Positions 19,661 through 28,496 of a stretch of DNA of 64,000 nucleotides are shown here, piece after piece. The position numbers were made by a program, and so were the translations under genes. Numbering within the stretch: position 1 is the first letter of the stretch; each line of letters opens with the position of its first letter. The notes beneath the pieces were generated by a model, which worked only from the letters and a program-made list of their open reading frames with translations, was not told the origin of the DNA and searched no databases. The stretch lies in contig JAFMCL010000002.1 in assembly GCA_017857815.1 (NCBI GenBank), positions 46,201 to 110,200 of the forward strand, written 5' to 3'. Origin of the DNA: Flavobacteriaceae bacterium (GTDB taxonomy: Bacteria > Bacteroidota > Bacteroidia > Flavobacteriales > Flavobacteriaceae).

Positions 19661-21934
19661 CTACAAATTATTTATTTTTTTGTAAGAATTATAGAACTCC
19701 TCTATTAAACTGATCTTGGTTTTATATATATCCTTAGACTTTAAAAGTATATTAAAATATAAAGTTGTGTTTTTTGGACTGGTTTCAATATTTCTCGTAA
19801 GCTCTATTTGTAAATTTATTTTTTCTTGAATCTTAGCTTTAAGTTCATCTTTTGTATTTAAAATTAATTCAATCTCTAAAATGGAATTATTATCAAAAGT
19901 TTCCATTGAGTTTTTAAAAATAGATTTGGTGAAATCATGAATTTCTTTCAAATCTCTTATCTGAGATAATTTAAGCTTTAGATGATTATTGTCTATGTGT
20001 TTATAGCTTTTTGAAATTATATAATCAAGATCGCTCACCAAATCCTCGATGTGACTTAATAAAACAATATAAAAGTTACTCGCTGAAAAACTTTGTTCAT
20101 CTAAGTTTTTAATAAAATAGAACATATTTTCCCGCAAATCCTCTACTTCACTTTCGAGTCTTTTGATGTTCTTTTTTCCTTTTTTAAGCATTTTTATATC
20201 ATGTTTGGACAAACCTTCCAATAAAATGCTATAAATCACATCTACTCGTTTAAAGAACTTAATGATATTTCCTGAGCTTTCATCCATAACACCTATCATA
20301 GAATTACTTTCTGCTTTAAGGATCTTGTCCTTATCTACTTCAATTTCTTCATTTCTATGTTTTATAAAATTTTTCCCGATAATTAAAAGGATGATAAACA
20401 AAATAATAGAAATTGCTTGAAAACCACCTACATAAATTAATAGGGCGATTATACCCGAAACAAAGAATGCAGTAATAGCGGTTAAAAACCAACCCATAAT
20501 AACATTTATTACTCCAGAAACTCGATAAACCGCACTATCTATTCCCCATGCTTTGTCAGCAAGTGAAGTTCCCATTGCAACCATGAAAGTGACATAGGTA
20601 GTAGAAAGCGGTAGTTTATAGGAAGTTGCAATCGAGATTAAAATTGCGGCAACTGTTAAATTTACTGAAGCCCTCAACATGTCAAAAGAAGGTGCATTAG
20701 AATTGTTAAAACTCTTATTCTGATTACTTGACTCTATAAACTGCAATTCTATTCTTTTCCGTATTTTTTTTGGTAAAAGACTCGTCAATGCATCAGATAT
20801 TGATTGAAAAAACTTTACGATTAATTTAGAAAACAACGAGGGCTGAAATCTCTCTTTGACATTGCCTTGGCTTGATAAATCTAAACTGGTTTTCAAAACT
20901 TTTCTAGATTTGGTCGAAAACCATAAGGTAAGTACCATGATAAACCCTGAAAGCACCAAGAAAACTGTAGGAGTAGGCACTTTTGATGACAACATCCTCA
21001 TACCAAATTCAGAGGCCGCCGATCCGGAGGAAATCCATAGTTCATACGCCTGATATGCAGCGATGGGAACCCCTATAAAATTAACGAGGTCATTTCCTGC
21101 AAATGCTAGAGCAAGTGCGAAAGTCCCTACACCAATAATTAATTTATAGATATTAACTTTTAAAAAATGAATTAATGAATAAGAAAAACCAAACCAAAAA
21201 ATAAAATTAATGGTGGTTACTTTTAAAACTTCAAACTCAATGAAGTCTTTTATTTTTATTCCTCCAATAATGTCAAGTTTTAAGTCAGCGTAAGGGGTAC
21301 CCTTAATTCCTTTCATTAAAATAAAATAGGTAATTGCTGACAAAGCAATTCCAGCAAAAAGGGCACTAACCCAGTTTGCTTTTTTTTCAAATTCATACGT
21401 TAAAAATAATCTTGATAGCCATTGTACCGTTGCTCCGATTGTAAGTGCAACTACTACGGACAAAACAATGCCTGAGACTATTTGCAACGCTTTACTGGTG
21501 TTTATATAATTCACTAAATCATAAAAATCTCCTGAAGTAGAACTGATTTTTATGAGTGATATAAAAACAGCTGCTCCTAATAATTCAAACACTATCGACA
21601 CCGTTGTTGATGTAGGCATCCCTATTGAATTAAAAAAATCTAATAATAAAATATCCGTTAACATTACTGCAGTAAAAATTAACATGATTTCATCAAAATA
21701 AAACTCACCGGGATTAAAAATTCCTTTCCTTGCAACCTCCATTAAGCCACTCGAAAACATTGCCCCAAGCGCAACCCCTGAACCTGCTAAAATCATTATG
21801 GTCTTAAACGAGATAGCTTTAGAACCTACTGCTGAACTTAAAAAATTTACAGCGTCATTGCTGACCCCAACTATTAAATCACCACAAGCCAAAATTGCTA
21901 GAATAATAACTAAGATCAGGTATGAGTTTTCCAT
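19661..21934 (-). CDS. PiT/PHO4-family inorganic phosphate transporter with PhoU-like C-terminus
   Basis: 757 residues. About residues 1-525 form the transporter. The two PHO4 signature repeats are near the N-terminus (GVSNDAVNFLSSAVGSKA) and mid-protein (FAGNDLVNFIGVPIAA), with two further motifs, GMPTSTTVSI and PLSTTYVTFM. Roughly 545-757 is hydrophilic and helical like PhoU, a fusion common in Bacteroidota. It would move phosphate across the inner membrane with a cation. It starts 11 bases after the porin stop, so outer- and inner-membrane uptake steps are encoded together. Confidence 0.9.
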   Translation of the reverse strand: MENSYLILVIILAILACGDLIVGVSNDAVNFLSSAVGSKAISFKTIMILAGSGVALGAMFSSGLMEVARKGIFNPGEFYFDEIMLIFTAVMLTDILLLDFFNSIGMPTSTTVSIVFELLGAAVFISLIKISSTSGDFYDLVNYINTSKALQIVSGIVLSVVVALTIGATVQWLSRLFLTYEFEKKANWVSALFAGIALSAITYFILMKGIKGTPYADLKLDIIGGIKIKDFIEFEVLKVTTINFIFWFGFSYSLIHFLKVNIYKLIIGVGTFALALAFAGNDLVNFIGVPIAAYQAYELWISSGSAASEFGMRMLSSKVPTPTVFLVLSGFIMVLTLWFSTKSRKVLKTSLDLSSQGNVKERFQPSLFSKLIVKFFQSISDALTSLLPKKIRKRIELQFIESSNQNKSFNNSNAPSFDMLRASVNLTVAAILISIATSYKLPLSTTYVTFMVAMGTSLADKAWGIDSAVYRVSGVINVIMGWFLTAITAFFVSGIIALLIYVGGFQAISIILFIILLIIGKNFIKHRNEEIEVDKDKILKAESNSMIGVMDESSGNIIKFFKRVDVIYSILLEGLSKHDIKMLKKGKKNIKRLESEVEDLRENMFYFIKNLDEQSFSASNFYIVLLSHIEDLVSDLDYIISKSYKHIDNNHLKLKLSQIRDLKEIHDFTKSIFKNSMETFDNNSILEIELILNTKDELKAKIQEKINLQIELTRNIETSPKNTTLYFNILLKSKDIYKTKISLIEEFYNSYKKINNL

Positions 21935-21945
21935 TATATATATTT

Positions 21946-23151
21946 TTAGAAATTTAATTCGAATTGTAAACGGTAGAAAATTTTATCGTTTGAAAATTTT
22001 GAGTCTTCAAGTGATAAATCTGATTGAATTTTTAAATTATGTTTTTTGAAATATTTAGAAGCCCCAAATGTATATTGGGTAATGTCATTATTTGAGGTGA
22101 CAAGTTTATCAAAATGCACTTTAGTAAATCTTCCTGTAAATGCAATATTTGATGGCAAAACATATCCTGCTTGCAGACTAATCGCAGAGCCTACATTTAC
22201 AATGTCTCCTGTCAAACTGTTGTCACTATTTTTAGCTAATTCATCCTCCGCATTTCTATCGGCATATTCACCCATAAATGAGAATCCTTTGTATTTAAAA
22301 TGAGAGTTTATAAACAATGTAGTAATGTCTGTTTCAAAAAGTCCATAATCTGTTTTCATATACGACCCCATATTACTCCTTGTTTTAACAGCATTATTAT
22401 TGTAATCATAGGAAAAACCAACAAGTAACTTAGGAGATTCTTCTCTGTTTAGATCGTCACCTTCATATTCGCTATTGTTTGTGAAATTTCCAAATGGAAG
22501 TATATCTAATCTACCGGTATATTGATGCCCACCAGTATTTTTAGAAACATTTCTTCCATCTCCCTGAGATATTGCAAAATTTTCTCTAACAATAATTTTA
22601 TTATTGATAATGAATTGGTGGTTAAGTTGCAACCCATAATCTCTATCAATAGTAAACTCACTGTTTAATAATGATCTGTCAACTAAAGCGAGTTTAGAGG
22701 AAGAAATAAGTCTTTCTAAATTTCCAGGAAGTTTACCTTGTCCAAATTGTATGCTCCAGTTATCATTAAATTTCCAATTAACAATCGCGTCTAATATAAT
22801 CCTTGGAGCGTCTGAAGTGTAGTTTGATCCTCCAGAAATGTCTCTATTTGAAAGGGCTAATTCAATCTTATAGGTAAGGTTTGGGTGATAAGCAAATCCT
22901 TTAAAATTAAACCGAGATCTTCGAATCAATGAGTTGGATTCAGGTCCACCATATGAATCATTTTCCTCATGCCAGGTCGTAGAAGTTAAATACTGAAATC
23001 TTGCGGATAAATTCATACTCCAAGTACTGTCTACTCCGGATATATTTAATAATCCTTTCCCGAATTTAGGAGCTGTTACTTGCTGGGCTTCAACAATAAT
23101 TGGCATTAAAATAATAATATAAGAAACAGTTTTTATTAAAATCTTAAACAT
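21946..23151 (-). CDS. Outer-membrane porin, OprO/OprP phosphate-porin type
   Basis: 401 residues. A signal peptide covers about 1-22 (cleavage near VEAQQ). Then come alternating amphipathic strands such as WSMNLSARFQYLTS and WSIQFGQGKLPGNLERL, typical of the phosphate-selective porin O/P family, ending in the C-terminal aromatic FYRLQFELNF. Its place between PiT and the duplicated lipoprotein supports phosphate entry across the outer membrane, though the family also passes other anions. Its start codon lies in the 3' arm of a perfect inverted repeat. Confidence 0.8.
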   Translation of the reverse strand: MFKILIKTVSYIIILMPIIVEAQQVTAPKFGKGLLNISGVDSTWSMNLSARFQYLTSTTWHEENDSYGGPESNSLIRRSRFNFKGFAYHPNLTYKIELALSNRDISGGSNYTSDAPRIILDAIVNWKFNDNWSIQFGQGKLPGNLERLISSSKLALVDRSLLNSEFTIDRDYGLQLNHQFIINNKIIVRENFAISQGDGRNVSKNTGGHQYTGRLDILPFGNFTNNSEYEGDDLNREESPKLLVGFSYDYNNNAVKTRSNMGSYMKTDYGLFETDITTLFINSHFKYKGFSFMGEYADRNAEDELAKNSDNSLTGDIVNVGSAISLQAGYVLPSNIAFTGRFTKVHFDKLVTSNNDITQYTFGASKYFKKHNLKIQSDLSLEDSKFSNDKIFYRLQFELNF

Positions 23152-23204
23152 TCAATTGATAATTTAAAGAACAAAAATGTTACTAAATTATCAATTGAAT
23201 GTTT
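23146..23204 (-). repeat. Perfect 21-bp inverted repeat over the porin start codon
   Basis: Arms at 23146-23166 and 23184-23204 are exact reverse complements with a 17-base loop; the arm core contains TCAATTGATAATTTA. Read as porin mRNA, the 3' arm ends with the ATG (23151-23149) plus the first T bases of codon 2, so the start codon would be paired in the folded state. No T-run follows, so it is not a standard terminator. A regulator operator or an mRNA processing/stability hairpin are alternatives. Confidence 0.75.
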
Positions 23205-23238
23205 CCTTAAGGTTAAGCTTTTGACAGCTTATCCACTT

Positions 23239-25455
23239 TTATTTGGCCCATCCCGCTGACCAATCAGGCATGGTTGCTCCGTTTCCTGCACCCGTTGCCG
23301 TAGTAGTTTGCGTAATATTCGCATAACCCGTGAAATCAAAATCAGGTGACAGGGAAGCCATATCAGTAGCACCAGTCAAATTTGTTATTTTCAAATCGCC
23401 ATTTGTCAACCTTGCCTGTGCGTCCGAATCTGTGCTCTTTACTTTGATTACCTCATCTTCAAGGACGCTTACGAAAAAGTTGTTGATTGTAAAATTTCCA
23501 CCACCTTCTTTAAAATAAAGCGCTCCCTCAGTTACCGGACCTACAACAGAGATATTAGAAAGTGTTACAGTCGTGACCGGAGTTGCATTTCCATCGGACC
23601 CATTATTAGAACCTTCTATCCCAGCTTTTACACCACCAGAAATATACCAGTAACTCCCTGATCCAGTCCATCCGTCAGCAAAATCAATTGAATCGTCTTG
23701 ACTTCCCGTTGAGATTAAATAGTTTCCCACAACCGTTCCACCAAAAAATTCAATTCCATCATCGCCTCCTTCGTAGGATTGAACATACTCGAATGTTGTC
23801 CCTGATCCTACTCCGAATAAAGAAATACCGTTAAATTCTTTTTCAGAATTATAAGCTGCACCTGAATATTCAACTCTTAAATATTGAATCGATCCCGAGT
23901 TATCGTCTGAAATCGTCCCACCGTAAGTTAAGTCTCCAACTTCAGAAGTAGCCGTTGCTCCAACATTGGTGGGTGCTTTTCCACAGATTACCAAACCACC
24001 CCAATCACTAGCAGCCGGAGAATCAGATCCAGAAGTCATAACGACTGGACTATTTGCCGTTCCGTTTATATTTATTTTTCCACCTTGTGCTACTGCAATG
24101 TATGAACTTGTACCACCAGTTGCTTTGATCAATGTGCCAGCAGGAATGTTAAGTGTACCTCCATCTTTTATAATAAATGAAGAGGTTAATAAATATTCTG
24201 TCGATGAATTAAGTGTTACTTCGGCGTCAATTTCACCTTCTAGGTTGGCTTTGGTTGAAGCAACGGCTCCATCCAAACCTACAGTCCATCCAGCGGTCCA
24301 ACTTGGAGCGGCGGCTCCGTTTCCAGCACCACTTGTAGCACCTTCACCTAACCATGAAGCATCGCCTACATAGTCTGTTTTTACTAAATCTCCTGAAGCT
24401 ACATCCGCGAATTGAAATTTGGAAATACTTAAATCTCCGGCAGCCAATCTAGTGTTTGATTCAACATCATTGGCTTTTACTTTAACACCAAGTGCAACGT
24501 TACTTGCATAAAAATTGTCGATTGTAAATTGACCTCCACCTTCTTTGAAATAGAGTGCTCCTTCGCTCACAGGGCCTACTACGGTGATATTACTCAAGGT
24601 TGTTGTAGTAACTGGAGTTGCATCTCCATTAGCACCGTTGTTAGAGCCTTCTATGCCCGCTTTAGCACCTCCCGAAATGTACCAGTAACTTCCCGAGCCG
24701 TTCCAGCCATCTGCAAAATCGATAGAATCATCTTGACTATTTACAGAAACAAGGTAGGTTCCGTTAACAGTTCCTCCAAAAAACTCGATGCCATCATCGC
24801 CACCTTCATAAGATTGAACATACTTAAAAGTTGTTCCTGCGCCAACACCAAATAAGGAAATACCATTAAACTCTTTTTCAGAATTGTAAGCGGCGCCAGA
24901 ATATTCAACTCTTAGATATTGAATTGATCCCGAACTGTCATTTTCATCAGATCCACCATAAGTCAGCTCTCCAACTTCAGAAGTAGCCGTTGCTCCAACA
25001 TTGGTGGGTGCTTTTCCACAAATCACCAATCCGCCCCAATCGCTTGCCGCAGGGCTCGCAGCGCCTGAAGTCATAACCACTGGACTAGTTGCAGTTCCAT
25101 TGATGTTTATTTTTCCGCCTTGAGCGACAGCAATATAAGCGCTTGTCCCTCCAGTTGCTTTGATCACAACACCTGCGTCAATTGTCAAAGTTATTCCATC
25201 AGGAACAATGTAAGCTCCTGTTAATTCATAAGAATTCGCTTTTGACAACTTTGTGTCCGTTGATAAGGTTCCTGAGAGTGAAGTCACGCATGCCGAACAA
25301 GAACCTCCACAATCCACATCAATCTCGTCGCCATTCTTAATCCCATCGGAACAGGAGGCGTTGGTTGTTAAGTCAGAATCTAAAGTTACAGCATCATCGT
25401 CTGAAGTACATGATAATGAGATTAGAAATAATAATAGGTAAAAATGATTTTTCAT
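23239..25455 (-). CDS. Surface-type lipoprotein with tandem internal duplication
   Basis: 738 residues. A lipoprotein signal ends at Cys16 (LISLSCTSDDD). A small Cys-rich module (CSDGIKNGDEIDVDCGGSCSAC) lies near 34-56. The rest is two homologous units of ~340 residues, about 58-395 and 398-738, each with IKATGGTS-YIAVAQGGK, ASDWGGLVICGKAPTN and EGGDDGIEFFGGTV, and each closing with GAGNGA-P-W-AGW. The repeated glycine-rich beta pattern suggests a beta-helix. No T9SS C-terminal domain is apparent. It follows the TonB receptor gene and has its own Pho-box-like repeat, so a phosphate-linked surface role is inferred. Molecular function is unknown. Confidence 0.75.
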   Translation of the reverse strand: MKNHFYLLLFLISLSCTSDDDAVTLDSDLTTNASCSDGIKNGDEIDVDCGGSCSACVTSLSGTLSTDTKLSKANSYELTGAYIVPDGITLTIDAGVVIKATGGTSAYIAVAQGGKININGTATSPVVMTSGAASPAASDWGGLVICGKAPTNVGATATSEVGELTYGGSDENDSSGSIQYLRVEYSGAAYNSEKEFNGISLFGVGAGTTFKYVQSYEGGDDGIEFFGGTVNGTYLVSVNSQDDSIDFADGWNGSGSYWYISGGAKAGIEGSNNGANGDATPVTTTTLSNITVVGPVSEGALYFKEGGGQFTIDNFYASNVALGVKVKANDVESNTRLAAGDLSISKFQFADVASGDLVKTDYVGDASWLGEGATSGAGNGAAAPSWTAGWTVGLDGAVASTKANLEGEIDAEVTLNSSTEYLLTSSFIIKDGGTLNIPAGTLIKATGGTSSYIAVAQGGKININGTANSPVVMTSGSDSPAASDWGGLVICGKAPTNVGATATSEVGDLTYGGTISDDNSGSIQYLRVEYSGAAYNSEKEFNGISLFGVGSGTTFEYVQSYEGGDDGIEFFGGTVVGNYLISTGSQDDSIDFADGWTGSGSYWYISGGVKAGIEGSNNGSDGNATPVTTVTLSNISVVGPVTEGALYFKEGGGNFTINNFFVSVLEDEVIKVKSTDSDAQARLTNGDLKITNLTGATDMASLSPDFDFTGYANITQTTTATGAGNGATMPDWSAGWAK

Positions 25456-25505
25456 GAGTTAGTTTTTATTTTCAACAAATTAAAGCAGAATTCAGGGTTA
25501 AAGAG

Positions 25506-25527
25506 TTAATTAAACATTATGCTAACG
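25506..25527 (-). promoter_or_regulatory. Pho-box-like direct repeat upstream of the duplicated lipoprotein
   Basis: On the minus strand CGTTAGC-ATAA-TGTTTAA followed by TTAA: two 7-base units with 11-base spacing, about 55 bases before the start codon. It aligns with the copies at 19114 and 28475. Its presence inside the block suggests the lipoprotein can be transcribed independently of the TonB receptor. Confidence 0.45.
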
Positions 25528-25582
25528 TGATGATTTTAAAGCTTTATGGTTAATTGAATGTTATATCGTTTAAGTTTCATTT

Positions 25583-28411
25583 TCAGAAAGTATAATTTAG
25601 TCCCGCATTTACTGTTATCCCTTTCTTGTAAGATAAAAGTGTAACTTCTTGAACTTCCTGAACCCTTTCAATACTGGGATCAAGCAAGTTTCTGGCTGAC
25701 AAACTCACACCAAATCCTTTCCCAATTTTAGACTTTAGAACAATATTTAATGTAGCAAACCCTTTGTCAACAAAGTTCCCTTTTCCCTCCGTACCAAAAG
25801 CTGAAATTTGGTCGGAAAAGTAATTAAACAAAAAACTCCCTTGAATGTTTTTATCTTTAGTGAACTCATAAAGATAAGTAGCGTCAAAGTTGAATAGTAT
25901 ATCCGAAGCACCAGAAAGCCTGTCAGTTGTCTCAGAAAAATCGACACTTAAAGGGTAAGCGTCAGCTGCTGTTTCGTTCAATACTTTGCTTGCATCAAGG
26001 TCTTGCTCACTGTTCAGGTAAGAAAAATTTACAGCGACACTAAGCATTTTGTTAAGCAGCTCCTCTTCCGTTTCCCTTTGTGTTCTATAAAGAATTTTCT
26101 TTGCCTCTATTTCAAGACCAAAAGCAACCGCTTGATCTCCAGAATTGACATAGCTTATATCATTTGAAGCAGAGTTTATTGCGGCAGAATTGATAGGGTT
26201 TTTGATTATTTTCCCGAAAAGACCAAAAGAGATCAATTCGCTATTTGAAGGAAAAAATTCCCATTTTAAATCAACATTATAATCGGTTGACGCATATAAC
26301 GTTGGGTTTCCGATATAAACTTGCGTAACCTCTTCAAACTGGAATGGGGCGCGTTCTTTGGTTTGGGGTAATGTATAAGTCTTGCTCAATGAAAGTCTCA
26401 AATTTTGTTTTTCATTTAACTTATGTAAAGCCATTAGAGAAGGTAAAAACTCAAATTTATCTATTGACAATTCCCCTCCATTGGGTTTTAAAGCTGTTAT
26501 CCATTCAATTTTTTGATGAATAGACTCCCCTCTTAGTCCAATAAGAATTGAGGTTTTAGAGTTTAAGCTGTATTTAAAAGAAATATAGCCCGCATGTATG
26601 TTTTGATCTCCACCATAGGTTTGCGGTTCTAACACGTTTGCCTGACCTAGTTTCCCTCTAAAAGTCCTAATCTCATACAATCCTTGATCAAAATTGGCTT
26701 GATTAAAATAGTTGTCCAGCACATAAGCATTTGCCACTAAAGGTTGGCTTACAAAAGCGCCACTTCTTCTTTTGATAGGCGCAAAGTTAAATTGAATTGC
26801 ATCGAAAGCATACTTCTTTTGTTTTCCATTATAACCCAAACTAATCTTGGATTGGAACTCACCGTCTTCATTTTCTCCAAAATTATAATCCACATTAAAA
26901 TTAGCTGCCATTTCATCTTCTTCTAAATGCTGATAATACCTATGGTTGTCTCCGGCATTTAGGGTGTTTTTGAAAGAAAGTGGCCCTGTTGGATTGTCCC
27001 AAACATCTGGAGTGATAGTGGTTTGTCTTCTGTCTGGAATGTTATTGTCTACTTGATTATAGCTTATCCCAACATTAACATCTATTTGTTCATTTACATC
27101 CCAATCCATGAGGAACTGATTTACCAAAAGTGTGGTTCGGTCAAAAACAGAACGTTGAACGATCCCTCCACCTTCTGGCGCATAATCGAAAACATCGATC
27201 GTTCCGTTGTATTCTTGTTGGTTTTGGGTAGAGGAGTTAATCATCAAAGTGTTCAACTTAAATTTGAAATCCCCTGCCCTGTATCCTATATTTAACATGC
27301 CTGTTGTGTTGGTTTCGTATTGAAACTTCTTAAAGTCGAAATCTTTAAACACAAGACCAGAAGTATTTACACTCCCTCGCGAAACACCTTCAGAATAATT
27401 AAACTTACTGTCAAAATTACCAACCGCAAAAATGGAAAGGCTATTACTATCGCCAAGTTTTAAAATTCTATTAAAACTTATACCCATGTTTGTATTGATG
27501 GGTAGGGTTCCACCAAAAGCAACTTTTTTATTAAAACTAGTATCAAAATTATTACTCGCGAGTGGATTACTCGGATAAGTGGTGTCATAAAATCCCAAAT
27601 TGTTTGGGCCTTGACCGAGATGAAATTCATCTAAACCATTGACCTCAGAATTAACCCCTCCTCCTAAATTAAAGCTAAAAGTTTGAGTGCCTTTATTTTC
27701 AATAGACTTAATGTCTACGCTTGCTCCTGCAAAATCACCATAGTGTTTCGCTTCAAAAACCTTATCAATGCTGATGGATTTTACAATATCACTGTTAAAC
27801 AATTCAAGGTTTATGTTCTTTCTGGAGGGATTGTTAGAGGGCAATGGAAGTCCATTATAAAGCGTAATATTATATCGATCGCCCAAACCACGAACAAAAA
27901 TTGTCCCCGATCCTTCTTGTTTAACAACGCCAGTGGTCTTCACAACTGCAGCTGCAACATCGCTTAATCCTTTTTTAGAAATTTCTTCTGCGCCAATCTC
28001 TTGTTTCATCGCCATTGCATTTTTTTGACCGATCAAAAGCGCTACCTCAGAATCTCTGTTTGCAACAGTTGTCAATATAACTTCTTGTAGAGAATTTGCA
28101 ACAGGTCCTAAAACAACATTAAGGTTCGTCGCTTTCCCACCTAGAACTTCAACGGCAATGGTTTGGGATTCATACCCTAGAAAGCTTATCGATATATTAT
28201 AGTTTCCTACAGGAATATCTTGAAGCTCAAATAATCCATCAAAATCAGAAGTTGTCCCCGTTGATGTCCCATCTATTAATATATTTGCAAAAGGAAGTGG
28301 TTGTTCGCTCATTTCCTTATCGAGGATGGTTCCAACGATTGAACCATAATTTTGCGCTTGAATCGAAAAAGAAAATAAAATAGTCGCAAAAAAAGAATAG
28401 TAAAGCTTCAT
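25583..28411 (-). CDS. TonB-dependent receptor with carboxypeptidase-like N-terminal domain
   Basis: 942 residues from the ATG at 28411. A start at 28435 would put eight polar residues before the signal peptide. The signal peptide is about 1-20 (SFSIQAQ). A CarboxypepD_reg-like domain spans about 20-105 (GSIVGTILDKEMSEQPLPFANILIDG), then the plug (VVKQEGSGTIFVRGLGDRYNITLYNGLPLPS) and a C-terminal 22-strand barrel ending in GLNYTF. It imports a bound ligand across the outer membrane using TonB energy. It is not a SusC with SusD partner. Phosphate-rich ligands are inferred from the neighbours and upstream box. Confidence 0.88.
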   Translation of the reverse strand: MKLYYSFFATILFSFSIQAQNYGSIVGTILDKEMSEQPLPFANILIDGTSTGTTSDFDGLFELQDIPVGNYNISISFLGYESQTIAVEVLGGKATNLNVVLGPVANSLQEVILTTVANRDSEVALLIGQKNAMAMKQEIGAEEISKKGLSDVAAAVVKTTGVVKQEGSGTIFVRGLGDRYNITLYNGLPLPSNNPSRKNINLELFNSDIVKSISIDKVFEAKHYGDFAGASVDIKSIENKGTQTFSFNLGGGVNSEVNGLDEFHLGQGPNNLGFYDTTYPSNPLASNNFDTSFNKKVAFGGTLPINTNMGISFNRILKLGDSNSLSIFAVGNFDSKFNYSEGVSRGSVNTSGLVFKDFDFKKFQYETNTTGMLNIGYRAGDFKFKLNTLMINSSTQNQQEYNGTIDVFDYAPEGGGIVQRSVFDRTTLLVNQFLMDWDVNEQIDVNVGISYNQVDNNIPDRRQTTITPDVWDNPTGPLSFKNTLNAGDNHRYYQHLEEDEMAANFNVDYNFGENEDGEFQSKISLGYNGKQKKYAFDAIQFNFAPIKRRSGAFVSQPLVANAYVLDNYFNQANFDQGLYEIRTFRGKLGQANVLEPQTYGGDQNIHAGYISFKYSLNSKTSILIGLRGESIHQKIEWITALKPNGGELSIDKFEFLPSLMALHKLNEKQNLRLSLSKTYTLPQTKERAPFQFEEVTQVYIGNPTLYASTDYNVDLKWEFFPSNSELISFGLFGKIIKNPINSAAINSASNDISYVNSGDQAVAFGLEIEAKKILYRTQRETEEELLNKMLSVAVNFSYLNSEQDLDASKVLNETAADAYPLSVDFSETTDRLSGASDILFNFDATYLYEFTKDKNIQGSFLFNYFSDQISAFGTEGKGNFVDKGFATLNIVLKSKIGKGFGVSLSARNLLDPSIERVQEVQEVTLLSYKKGITVNAGLNYTF

Positions 28412-28474
28412 TGTTTTTTTTGCAAAAAAGCTCATTTTAGCGATATATTAAGGGATAATAATATTATTAAAAGG

Positions 28475-28496
28475 TTAACTTAACATTAAGTCAATT
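28475..28496 (-). promoter_or_regulatory. Pho-box-like direct repeat between the TonB receptor and dgt
   Basis: On the minus strand AATTGAC-TTAA-TGTTAAG followed by TTAA, two 7-base units 11 bases apart, about 64 bases before the receptor ATG. The first unit overlaps the TTG start codon of dgt (28495-28497), so a bound regulator would also sit on the dgt start. Confidence 0.5.

Noticed and set aside
19628..19662. Inverted repeat AGTCCAA/TTGGACT between the MORN-like gene and PiT
   Set aside because: Seven-base arms with a 21-base loop and no T-run; too weak for a terminator and likely chance.
24529..24855. 108-codon plus-strand frame opposite the duplicated lipoprotein
   Set aside because: Antisense shadow of a repetitive, low-stop coding region, with no start context or family match.
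23239..25455. Repeated sequence that might be a CRISPR or tandem array
   Set aside because: It is one in-frame protein gene with two homologous domains; no short regular repeats with unique spacers occur anywhere in the window.
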